Below the pieces are notes generated by a model that saw only the letters and a list, made by a program, of their open reading frames with translations, was not told where the DNA came from and ran no database searches. A stretch of DNA of 64,000 nt from contig CANAQK010000001.1 of NCBI GenBank assembly GCA_947363605.1, positions 1 to 64,000 on the forward strand, in the 5' to 3' direction. The stretch comes from an uncultured Clostridia bacterium (GTDB lineage: Bacteria; Bacillota; Clostridia; Oscillospirales; Ruminococcaceae). A program made the position numbers and the translations under genes. Below, in pieces: positions 23,644-31,863 of this stretch. Every line of letters starts with the position of its first letter. The stretch's first letter is position 1.

Positions 23644-24582
23644 TTACGGCTCTCTTTTCGTCAGCAGGATGCTTTCCTTTTTGCTGAAATTCTCGGGGCA
23701 AAGCTTCCCCATCACCACAAACCGCTCGTTTTCCTTTCCTTCTGCCAGGGCGCAGGTGGAAAGCGTCAAAAGCCGGTCCTCTTCCGATACGGTTACGCCG
23801 TAGTCATAAATCGAAAGCTCCAGCGCCTTATTGGCAATCGACAGCTTTTTCCGGTCGTTCATATTCACTTCAATGTAATTAAAGTCCGTCGATGTATAGA
23901 AGATCGAAAAAATCTGGAAGATATAGCTGCCCTCCTGGGTGGTAATGGTCACATACGGATGCTTTTGTGCGAAATCCTGATCCAGGAACCGGAATAATTG
24001 GGAAAAACGCTTCCCATTCGGATCATCCGTGGAATTGCCATGCCCATAGACGATGGTATTCTGAGAAAAATCCTCCCTGGCCCCCAGCGCGCACTCATAA
24101 TCCGCGAAATAACAGCCGTATACATCATAATTCCCGTCTTCATTCCGGCGCTCATAATACCGGTTGTCATCCGCCTGCATAATCAGCCCGTTGATATCGG
24201 TATCCGGGATCTGGATCCATCCTACCGCATCCGGGGTCTGGCCAATGGCGTAATCCAGGCTGTTCTGAATATCCGCCTCATTTCCCGCGGGAGGGATCTG
24301 GCCGAGTACATTGGGATTGGTTTCATCAATTTCCAGGGTTGGGGCCTGTTCCTCCGGCATCTGTTTCCAAAAGAAAAGTCCCGCCCAGACCGCGCCCAGC
24401 ACGGCCAGCACAATCAAAAAGGTGAGGAGGAATACCTTCCCTCCCTTTTTTTGAGCCTTTTCGGGAACATCCGCTTGGGCTTTGCCCGAAGCTTTAGCCG
24501 GGGCCTTGACCGGCGCTTTTACAGAAGGCTTTATTGGGGCTTTTGCCGGCGTTTTAGCCGGTGGTTTCGTATTCGTCTTCAT
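23644..24582 (-). CDS. srtB: Class B sortase
   Basis: This 312-residue protein anchors surface proteins to peptidoglycan. The catalytic set is visible: H181 in IVYGHG, C277 in LSTC, and R287 in RFVV. A single membrane segment lies at about 50-72, so the active domain is outside. The N-terminal 45 residues form a cytoplasmic tail of repeated KAPxK/PAKA units, unusual for sortases. Class B members recognise NPQTN or NPxTG-like motifs. The large protein encoded just upstream ends in NPQTG and is its obvious substrate. The region before 24583 contains an inverted repeat (TTTACTCCGG/CCGGAGTAAA) and repeat copy F. Confidence 0.92.
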   Translation of the reverse strand: MKTNTKPPAKTPAKAPIKPSVKAPVKAPAKASGKAQADVPEKAQKKGGKVFLLTFLIVLAVLGAVWAGLFFWKQMPEEQAPTLEIDETNPNVLGQIPPAGNEADIQNSLDYAIGQTPDAVGWIQIPDTDINGLIMQADDNRYYERRNEDGNYDVYGCYFADYECALGAREDFSQNTIVYGHGNSTDDPNGKRFSQLFRFLDQDFAQKHPYVTITTQEGSYIFQIFSIFYTSTDFNYIEVNMNDRKKLSIANKALELSIYDYGVTVSEEDRLLTLSTCALAEGKENERFVVMGKLCPENFSKKESILLTKREP

Positions 24583-24681
24583 CCGCTCACCTCTCCAATC
24601 ATTCTTTCATCCTCCTTGATTTCAGAAGGATTTTCCAATAAATTTTTACTCCGGAGCAAATCCGCCCCGGAGTAAAGTAAA

Positions 24682-24864
24682 TATAGTCGGCACACCCTTA
24701 AATCGATACCCGATTTGAGGGCCAGGCTTTGCCTGTTCGCGCATAAAATGCGCTGTGCGCGTCTATGAAGCCCTACCGCATGGCCGCTTTGCGGACCACT
24801 ACGGCATGATATGCCGCAGTGTTGAAAAGAAGCCAATGCTTCTCTTTCAAGTGCGTTGACTATA
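24682..24864. repeat. Core repeat copy F (reverse orientation)
   Basis: This 183-bp core runs from TATAGTCGGCACACCC to GTGCGTTGACTATA with no outer element. Read on the minus strand it carries the standard stems, including CCCTCAAATCG/CGATTTAAGGG. It lies between the surface-protein gene and the sortase gene, starting 26 bp after the surface-protein stop codon. Confidence 0.75.
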
Positions 24865-24889
24865 ACTGCAAAAATGGGTGTCGAATGCC

Positions 24890-27800
24890 TCAGCGGATTT
24901 CAGCATACACGCCAGTCTGCGGGTTGGGCTTTCTGCCGCCGCTGCTGCTGCCGCCATTGATATCGCCGGGGTTCCTATTATCGCTGCTTTCTCCCAAGCC
25001 GTTGGCCATCGTGCCATCATAATTCACACCCGCTTTATTCTCCGCGCTGATCAGCTTGCTGTCCGTCACGAAATAGGTGCTGAAGTGGGTGATCGGGACG
25101 CTGAACGTCCCCTTGGCATTGGAATTGACATAACCGTAATAGTCGATTCGATCCCGTTCATCATTGTAATAGTTCCAGAATAACTGCTGATTGCGGTATT
25201 CCCTGCCCAGGTTGATGGTCAGCTTCATCCGGCCGGGCAGCGCGCCATGGTCGTTGAAATAGAGGTAAACCGGGTCAATATCCGGATCCTCCCCTCCCCG
25301 CATCATCGCATCCTGAATCAGCGCTTCATCCGGCGTTGCAAAGCAGAAACGCAGGTCGTAGGTTTCCACGTGCGGAGTCAAACCGTCAATCTCACTGCCT
25401 TTAATCTCCAGTGCATAGTCATTCCCCTGGAAGACAATGGTCTTATCCGGATATTCCTCCTTCATCTTCTTGAACACCTCCGCGTCGATCAGGGCATACT
25501 GGGTAATGTCCACATAAATCGGGTTGGAAGTATCAAAATCAATCATATCGGCCTTGATCGGCTTGAGGTTCCCCTGCTTTTCCTCATCGTTCCGATACAC
25601 ATTCAGGGTATAGGTTTTCTTGGTGCCGTCCTCGGCGGTAACTTCGATGGTAAACACCGTCTGATCCGCCAGGATCGAGTTGGAATAAGCGCCGTTATAC
25701 GCACTCAAAACCTTGCTGTCCATCTTGACAACCATGGTCGCCCGGCTGTCAGAAAGGGTGGGGGTAAGGCTCAGCTTCATCTCATTGGGCTTGATATACA
25801 GCTCGTATTCCTCTACATTCGGCAGGAAGTCAGGGGACAAATCGCCGTAATTGACATAAAGGTCTGAAAGGGTCGCATCGCTGCTCTTTTTCAGGAAGTT
25901 ATAGTCACGGATGGTCACGGTATAGGTTTTTTTCGTTCGCCCGTCCTGTGCCGTAACGGTAATCCGGACGCGGGTAACACCCTTGGTGGTTACAATCGGC
26001 TGCGATGTGCCGCCGCCGACGCCCAGTGTCTGCTGGATCCCGTCATATTCCATTTCCACACTCGCGTGCGGATCCAGCGGGATTGCCTTAATCGTGAAGT
26101 CCCGGGTCCCCTGAGGGATGACCACCGTATAGTTCGTGATATCCGGGATCAGGTTGACAGGGTCCATGCTCTCCGCCCCGCTGACCTCCAACCCGGTAAT
26201 CGGATAAAGCCGCGCCTCCGAGCTGGGCTTCTCACGGATAATATACAGCAGGATCTGCCGCAGTTCGGTCCGTCCGGACTCCGGGATAACCTCTACGGTA
26301 ATCAGGTTTTCCCCAATATCCAGCGTAATCTGCCGGAAGCTGTCCACGGCTACCGGCCGGCCGTTGATTTCAACCGTCGTCACATCCGGATATTTCGCGA
26401 TCGCCGATACTTTGACCTCCTGCACATCGTATGGGACACGGATGGTAAATTCACCGTTATCCCCCGCGGTAGACTGACCCGTCCAGAGGTTGGAATCATC
26501 TGCCGCATTGTTCACGGTAATCGTCACATCGGTATTCTTATTCGGGATGCTCCGCTCCACATAGACCCGGTAGGAAGGCGAGCTGTATTCCTCGTTCTCC
26601 GCCTGTACCCGGATGTCATAGTAGAAATTCATCTCATCGTCTGTTACGGGGTCGCTGGGGGATACATCATCCGCAAATTCCAGATAGGTGGCGTTATCCC
26701 GCACGACCTTGCTCTTGGCGTTTTTCCAAAGAGGCTGGTCTGTATCGGTGGAATATTTCATGACCTCCACCTGGATAGCTTTCCCGCTGTTCGGCAGCGC
26801 CTCCAACTGGATTTTTTCGGTGGAATAGGGCAGCTTCATGCTGTAGGACCGGCTGATCCGGTCCGCCGCATAAGCGCCTTCAATAAATTCATAGACCGAA
26901 TCGTCTACAGGGTTCACCACCCGGAGATCCGCCAGGGTATTATCCGGATCCGGATCGTCTACAATCACCGTTACATGGTAAATAATCGTTGTTTTCCCAT
27001 CCGCACTGGTCGAGTAGACATCCACCCGGTTGATATTATTGATCTCGCCGGTATCCCGGTTCCAACGGTATCGCGGGTAAATGACCCGGGTCTGGCTGTT
27101 CAGCAGCCGCCGGAGGGTATTCAGCGGCGCATCAATATCCTGATCGACAACCTCGAACTGGGGTTTCCGTCCCCAATCGTCCGCCGCCGTTGCCTTTAGG
27201 GTGAATTTCTTATCCCGCTCGGCATAAGGGATATGATAGGTGATATTCCGCACCAGCTCAAGATCCAATGGCTGATCGGCAGGCTGTTCAACCCCGTCCA
27301 GCCAGGGAAGGGCCGTTTCTCCCCCTGCCCGGGTCGCCTCCAGCAGCTCCAGGAAGCCATTGCTTCCCTGTGGTTCACGGGTAATCGAAAATTTATACGT
27401 CCCGCCGTCCCCATTATCCGCCAGCGTACTGACGGTGATATCCTTGGTCTGCTCGTAGTTGATCGGGATCCATTCATCCATGATGGCCTTGGAGCCATCC
27501 GGGGAAAGCTCATACTTTCTCTCCTGCGCAGTCCCTTTATCATCCGTCCAGCGGACCGTAACCGCACGCTGGGAGGTCGTTTCCGCCAGCGGCGTTTTAT
27601 TATACAGCAGTCCCAGGTTCACTTTGTCAATAACCCAGGGGAGAGGGATTGTAAACTCGGTCGGCTTCTCCGGGCCGGGCTGGAAGCCATACTCCACCTG
27701 GCCCCCGGGATACGCTTTTTCAAACCGTGTCTGAAGATCCTGATAAGATTCTTTATCCAGGCCGCTGTCCTTTTCGGATACAAAATTCCCGTATAAATCC

Positions 27801-29545
27801 AGCGCTTTCAGGCTCCAGTCCGGGCTGGGCGAGCTGTCCGCAGTAATATTGATATTGATGGGCTGCTGGGGCGGGTTGACGATTTCATTCCCGTTCCGGT
27901 CATAGAAGGTAACCATCAGCCGGACAGAGCCCAGCTCCTTGGCCTTTACCTCAAAAGTGACCAGCTGTTCATCATCTACATCCGTATTGGGGTTCCGGAT
28001 CTCACTGCCAAACACATAGGGAGTGGTCGAGTTGTTGACGAAAACTTCCACTTCGCCGCTGTCGTTGTCCCCTACGGTGATCTTAGCGGTATACGCCTTG
28101 GATGTCCCCTCGCCGAAATTCAGCTTGCCCCGGAAGGTATAGGGCAGGGTAGGCTTGATCGGCCAATTCGGGTGTGTCCCGTCGTAGACATCCATTTGAG
28201 GCGGGAATTCCGTAACCGAGGTCCAATTGCCTGTTCCGACCTTCTGCTCTACCGGTGTCCGGCTCGGGCTTTTACCGGTACCTAAAATGATAATCGGGAT
28301 TTCGACTGGAAGCGCCGTATACACTGGTTCCGCACTCGCAGTACCCTTCCCCTTTTCATATTTAACCGTTGCCCTCAGTTTCCCTGAAACATTTTCCATT
28401 TTCTGGGTCACCGTAACGGCCCACTTTTCCTGGTTGGGGTTTTTATTCAAAATTTCCAGGCTGTTTGCATCGTTTGGATCATCCGGCACCCACACCCACT
28501 CAATGTTAAAGCCTTCTTTATAGTTATAGCTGAAGTCCTTATGCCGCAGCTCGAAGTTGTTGACAATATGGGCAAGGTCTGCGTCCGTCGGCTTGAGCAG
28601 GATATAATCTGTCGGCGTCCGCTGAATCTGCTCGGTGCTGATCATATTTACCGCATTCTGACGATCCACAATAGCCATTGTAATACCGCGGACGGTTTCT
28701 TTCCGGAAGGTAATCCTGAACTTCGCGCCTTTGGTCAATTTATCCCCAGGAAGGGTGATCTGCAGAGTCAGCGATTGATTGGTACCGCTCATATTGCTCA
28801 TGCTTACGGTGATCGAATTACGGGACACATTATTCCAAGCGGGCTGTACGCCATCAAAACCAGCCGTTTTCAAGTCCCCTTGCGCTGTCACTTTTCCCAA
28901 CGACTGAATTACACCTTCATCCGGGTTCTCAGGCGCGCCTGGAGCCGCAGGCGAACCGACCTCCAAAACCTCGAACTCCAATATACCCTCATTTAAAATT
29001 TCCAGCCCGCTCGCCGTCCCATCCGTGCCAAGGACGTTGGCCGTAATATTCTTGCTGATATGGACCAGATTCCCATCGGTGTTTACCGTATCAAAGTCAA
29101 CCGTTGCGGTTGAACTCCGTTTAAAATAGGCGCGGAAAACCGGCGTCAGGTTGTAACTGGTTAAGGCAGTCTGACCCGGGTGCTTTCCTTTCGCCGCCGT
29201 AATACTTGCCTCAATATTGCTGCCGACCTGTGTGGTCTTGGCTTCAATTACCGACTGGTCAGCGGTGCCGCCCTCCGTCAAGGATACCTCAAACGGTTTT
29301 TGAGTGGAATATTCATATCCATCCGGCACCCGGGTCCGCCTGATATCCAGAGTTTCACCCTCCAGCAAATACAGTGTCTGCTGGGGCTGGTTATTGATAT
29401 CAATCGCTTCGACATAATAGCCGCTATTGTCATTCGGGGCCGCCTTCGCCGAGATCCCCTCTCCAGCGGACACAAACAGCATCATTGCCGCCATCAGAAA
29501 GGCCGTTACCCGTTCCGATACCAGCCGTCCGTTTCTCATTCTCAT
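24890..29545 (-). CDS. Large secreted surface protein with cadherin-like domains and NPQTG motif
   Basis: This 1551-residue protein starts at ATG 29545 after GAGGTG. A signal peptide is clear: RMRNGR, a hydrophobic core, and a likely cut after SAKA. The body is beta-rich and contains several cadherin-like beta-sandwich units, with patterns such as ATLSDLYVNYG ... VTAEDGTKKTYTLNVYR and TVTAQDGRTKKTYTVTI near 1150-1350. A Ser/Gly-rich linker precedes the end. The C-terminus is KPNPQTGVYAEIR: NPQTG is a class B sortase motif, yet only six residues follow, with no membrane helix or basic tail. It lies upstream of srtB. It probably mediates adhesion or cell-wall architecture. Confidence 0.85.
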   Translation of the reverse strand: MRMRNGRLVSERVTAFLMAAMMLFVSAGEGISAKAAPNDNSGYYVEAIDINNQPQQTLYLLEGETLDIRRTRVPDGYEYSTQKPFEVSLTEGGTADQSVIEAKTTQVGSNIEASITAAKGKHPGQTALTSYNLTPVFRAYFKRSSTATVDFDTVNTDGNLVHISKNITANVLGTDGTASGLEILNEGILEFEVLEVGSPAAPGAPENPDEGVIQSLGKVTAQGDLKTAGFDGVQPAWNNVSRNSITVSMSNMSGTNQSLTLQITLPGDKLTKGAKFRITFRKETVRGITMAIVDRQNAVNMISTEQIQRTPTDYILLKPTDADLAHIVNNFELRHKDFSYNYKEGFNIEWVWVPDDPNDANSLEILNKNPNQEKWAVTVTQKMENVSGKLRATVKYEKGKGTASAEPVYTALPVEIPIIILGTGKSPSRTPVEQKVGTGNWTSVTEFPPQMDVYDGTHPNWPIKPTLPYTFRGKLNFGEGTSKAYTAKITVGDNDSGEVEVFVNNSTTPYVFGSEIRNPNTDVDDEQLVTFEVKAKELGSVRLMVTFYDRNGNEIVNPPQQPININITADSSPSPDWSLKALDLYGNFVSEKDSGLDKESYQDLQTRFEKAYPGGQVEYGFQPGPEKPTEFTIPLPWVIDKVNLGLLYNKTPLAETTSQRAVTVRWTDDKGTAQERKYELSPDGSKAIMDEWIPINYEQTKDITVSTLADNGDGGTYKFSITREPQGSNGFLELLEATRAGGETALPWLDGVEQPADQPLDLELVRNITYHIPYAERDKKFTLKATAADDWGRKPQFEVVDQDIDAPLNTLRRLLNSQTRVIYPRYRWNRDTGEINNINRVDVYSTSADGKTTIIYHVTVIVDDPDPDNTLADLRVVNPVDDSVYEFIEGAYAADRISRSYSMKLPYSTEKIQLEALPNSGKAIQVEVMKYSTDTDQPLWKNAKSKVVRDNATYLEFADDVSPSDPVTDDEMNFYYDIRVQAENEEYSSPSYRVYVERSIPNKNTDVTITVNNAADDSNLWTGQSTAGDNGEFTIRVPYDVQEVKVSAIAKYPDVTTVEINGRPVAVDSFRQITLDIGENLITVEVIPESGRTELRQILLYIIREKPSSEARLYPITGLEVSGAESMDPVNLIPDITNYTVVIPQGTRDFTIKAIPLDPHASVEMEYDGIQQTLGVGGGTSQPIVTTKGVTRVRITVTAQDGRTKKTYTVTIRDYNFLKKSSDATLSDLYVNYGDLSPDFLPNVEEYELYIKPNEMKLSLTPTLSDSRATMVVKMDSKVLSAYNGAYSNSILADQTVFTIEVTAEDGTKKTYTLNVYRNDEEKQGNLKPIKADMIDFDTSNPIYVDITQYALIDAEVFKKMKEEYPDKTIVFQGNDYALEIKGSEIDGLTPHVETYDLRFCFATPDEALIQDAMMRGGEDPDIDPVYLYFNDHGALPGRMKLTINLGREYRNQQLFWNYYNDERDRIDYYGYVNSNAKGTFSVPITHFSTYFVTDSKLISAENKAGVNYDGTMANGLGESSDNRNPGDINGGSSSGGRKPNPQTGVYAEIR

Positions 29546-29654
29546 ACCCTGCACCTCGTTTATTCTGTCAATCTCTGCGCGGAGTTCTACTTAACCTATC
29601 GGTTATTTTCCGTGCGCTACAAGTTTCCCTCCGCGGCTTCCTGCAATTTCCAAA

Positions 29655-30107
29655 TTATTTCTTGGGCCTCATCTGCCGGAAATTGTCATAAACAGCGACA
29701 ACATTGGGCTCGAAATCCAATCCAAAAAAGGAAGGCACCAAAAACCGGAAAATATAATCAATCTCTTCGCGCTGATGGAGCGCCATCATGGTTTCCGCAA
29801 TAATCACACTGTTGAGGAATTTCCCTCCTACATGGTTAGAGGCCACGATCGTGGCATAAAGCGCCCGTTCAATCAGCCCGATCTCGCCGACATCCAAGAC
29901 CATCTGCACCGCTTTGCGCAGGAACGGGGAGGCATACCGCTCCGGATTTGCATCCACCATATGGTCCATCGCCAGCATCCCTTTATCCCGGGCTACTGAC
30001 GCCAGTTCCAGCAGCATCCGCACGGTATACAGGCATTCCTGTTTATCGTCCCGCGAGCATTGGATGCGCTGGGAAAAAAACTCGGTATCCAACCGCATAT
30101 ATTCCAA
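29655..30107 (-). CDS. Small protein resembling part of MotA's cytoplasmic domain
   Basis: The product is up to 150 residues from TTG at 30107, or 147 from ATG at 30098; neither has a good ribosome site. The stretch VARDKGMLAMDHMVD ... PFLRKAVQMVLDV matches the cytoplasmic segment of MotA/ExbB-type stator proteins (ARREGLLALE ... PFLxxGLQLVVDG in MotA as I recall). The second half continues with GLIERALYATI and an ATG-like helix pattern, but no membrane segment is visible. It lies at the edge of the flagellar region, 204 bp from flgC. It may be a stator-derived regulator. The alternative is an unrelated helical protein. Confidence 0.55.
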   Translation of the reverse strand: MEYMRLDTEFFSQRIQCSRDDKQECLYTVRMLLELASVARDKGMLAMDHMVDANPERYASPFLRKAVQMVLDVGEIGLIERALYATIVASNHVGGKFLNSVIIAETMMALHQREEIDYIFRFLVPSFFGLDFEPNVVAVYDNFRQMRPKK

Positions 30108-30265
30108 CCAGGTTTTTCATACTCATTGCCGATTCAAGCCGGCGGCCCCGTCTTATAGGAAGCCGCATAAAAACGCTGCTTTTATGCGGTTCCCGTATCA
30201 TCCGGTGTGAAAAACGTCCTTTCCTCCAATTTCAACAAAAGGGGCTGAAACGGCCCTGCTCACGG

Positions 30266-30302
30266 AAAAAGCACCGGCAGACAAAACATACCGGTGCTTT
30301 TT
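30266..30302 (-). terminator. Terminator after flgC
   Basis: AAAAAGCACCGG and CCGGTGCTTTTT form a perfect 12-bp stem. On the minus strand a T-run ends the hairpin, just after the flgC stop codon at 30312. Confidence 0.9.
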
Positions 30303-30311
30303 CTGCACTTT

Positions 30312-30746
30312 TTATTTGCCGATTTCCAGCGTTTTCATCGTCATGGCCTTGACCACTTCCAACGCGGTCAGGTTAGCGTAATAGGCATTGCTGGCAGACA
30401 TCAGGTCAAACTGCTCCTCCATCCGGTTTACGTTCGAACGCAGGACATAGCCGTCCTCGTCCGCATCCGGATGGGTCGGGTCATAGACGGGCACGAAATC
30501 CGCCTGGCTTTCCACTACTCTGGCCACAATCACGCCGCCGCTTTTCAGCTTGGCGTCCGCGTCGCTCAGGGCCTTGTCAAAGGCCAGCTCCCGCTCCTGG
30601 AAGACGACCTGCTTCCGGCGGTAGGGTTCGCCGTTTGCCGTACGGGTGACATTCTGGTTTGCCAGGTTCTGGCTGATAATATTCACCCGGAAACGCTCCG
30701 CTGTCAACGCAGAAGCCGTAATATCATAAGAATTTAAAAAACCCAT
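30312..30746 (-). CDS. flgC: Flagellar basal-body rod protein FlgC
   Basis: This 144-residue proximal rod protein begins MGFLNSYDITASALTAERFR, the family pattern, so ATG at 30746 is preferred over ATG at 30752; GGAG lies 10 nt before it. The rod-protein signature NIISQNLANQNVTRT and a C-terminal coiled segment ending MTMKTLEIGK are present. It is exported by the flagellar type III apparatus and stacks between the MS ring and FlgG rod. It is second in a flgB-flgC pair with about 20 bp between. Confidence 0.94.
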   Translation of the reverse strand: MGFLNSYDITASALTAERFRVNIISQNLANQNVTRTANGEPYRRKQVVFQERELAFDKALSDADAKLKSGGVIVARVVESQADFVPVYDPTHPDADEDGYVLRSNVNRMEEQFDLMSASNAYYANLTALEVVKAMTMKTLEIGK

Positions 30747-30765
30747 AACCATTTAACTCCTTTGC

Positions 30766-31131
30766 TTATTTCGGGGCATTTTCCAGGACATATTTCAAGT
30801 TGGAAATCTGCCCTGTAAGTTTTGAAGTCAGATATGAATATTGATAATACGCTTTATTCAGGCGTGCGCTTTCAATTTCCAAATCCACGTTATTACCATC
30901 CGGACGGACTACCGTGTCCTCCTCGGTTTCAATAAAAGCTTTAAAGTCATACTTGCCTGTATTCGGCTCGCTGCCGGCTCTGGCGAGTACATCTTTGAAG
31001 CTTATTTTTTTTGCTTTATAGCCTGGGGTAGAAATATTCGCAAGGTTTTGCTGGCTGATCTGCATCTGCAATTGCAGGGCATTCATACTGCTTTCCATTG
31101 CTTTAAATGATTTCGTTTGGAACAGATCCAT
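30766..31131 (-). CDS. flgB: Flagellar basal-body rod protein FlgB
   Basis: This 121-residue protein starts at ATG 31131 with AGGAG 8 nt upstream. It carries the rod signature ISQQNLANISTPGYKAKKISF and a C-terminal helix for rod assembly. The usual neighbour fliE is absent, so this pair is split from the main flagellar operon. Upstream 31132-31414 shows no gene and no clear sigma-28 promoter. Confidence 0.94.
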   Translation of the reverse strand: MDLFQTKSFKAMESSMNALQLQMQISQQNLANISTPGYKAKKISFKDVLARAGSEPNTGKYDFKAFIETEEDTVVRPDGNNVDLEIESARLNKAYYQYSYLTSKLTGQISNLKYVLENAPK

Positions 31132-31414
31132 AACAGAAGCTCCTTCCCCGGCTTTCAAACAGCCGGTTCTGTTAAACAGCAATACCGGCAGGCGATAAAG
31201 CTTTTGCCGTTTGCCTATGAGATGGCAGGATACGCGAAAAAACGCAGCCTGGATATGTAAAACACGCAGAATTTCCAATCAAAACATTTGATGGAAAACT
31301 CAATTAAAATAACGTTCTTAATAATACTCGACAGAGATTTCTAAAATGAAAGCCTTTTTCTTAAAAAAAATCGGGACTGCCTGTTTTTCCCAGATACGCC
31401 CTGCCGGAAAAATC
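31132..31414. other. Non-coding region upstream of flgB
   Basis: About 280 bp without a credible gene. It should contain the flgB promoter, but no TAAA-N15-GCCGATAA or TTGACA/TATAAT match was found by eye. Confidence 0.4.
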
Positions 31415-31446
31415 AAAACCTTCCGGCTTTTTAGCCGGAAGGTTTT
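31415..31446 (-). terminator. Terminator after fliS
   Basis: AAAACCTTCCGGCT pairs with AGCCGGAAGGTTTT around TTTT. It sits at the end of the fliD-fliS unit and overlaps no more than the stop region of fliS. Confidence 0.88.
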
Positions 31447-31449
31447 GCC

Positions 31450-31827
31450 TTACTGTGTTTTTGCCTGTTTTGCCGCCTGCGCAAACGTATCGCGCAGTTC
31501 CCGGATCATCGTTAGAACTTCATCTAATGGGGCGGCGTCTTTCCGAACGTTTGCAGCAATCACCTGACGGACAAAATAGTCATAGAGAGCCGACAATTGG
31601 TTCGATATCTCATACTGAAAATCCAGCGTTGACCTTAAATAGTTCAGGATCTTCTGCGATTTCTGCATTGCCGTATTGGCTTTCACTACATCATGCTGTG
31701 CAATACCTTCCTTCGCCCTGGTAAGCTGAAGGATCAGACCGTCAAAAAGCTTTAACAGCATTTCACTCTGTGTCATTGTCATTACAGACTGCTGCTTATA
31801 CGTTTCATACGGATTTTTTCGAATCAT
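31450..31827 (-). CDS. fliS: Flagellin export chaperone FliS
   Basis: This 125-residue helical protein begins with the family pattern NPYETYKQQSV and MTQSEMLLKLFDGLI. It binds the disordered C-terminus of flagellin in the cytoplasm and hands it to the export gate. In clostridia and bacilli it can also bind FliW, linking it to CsrA control. It follows fliD by 36 bp. Length is typical. Confidence 0.95.
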   Translation of the reverse strand: MIRKNPYETYKQQSVMTMTQSEMLLKLFDGLILQLTRAKEGIAQHDVVKANTAMQKSQKILNYLRSTLDFQYEISNQLSALYDYFVRQVIAANVRKDAAPLDEVLTMIRELRDTFAQAAKQAKTQ

Positions 31828-31863
31828 GTGAGCCCCCTCAAAGAGTCCTTATTCCGCTATAGA

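Noticed and set aside
26066..27199. A 377-codon open frame antisense to the surface protein
   Set aside because: It is opposite a convincing gene with signal peptide, and its composition is that of a shadow frame.
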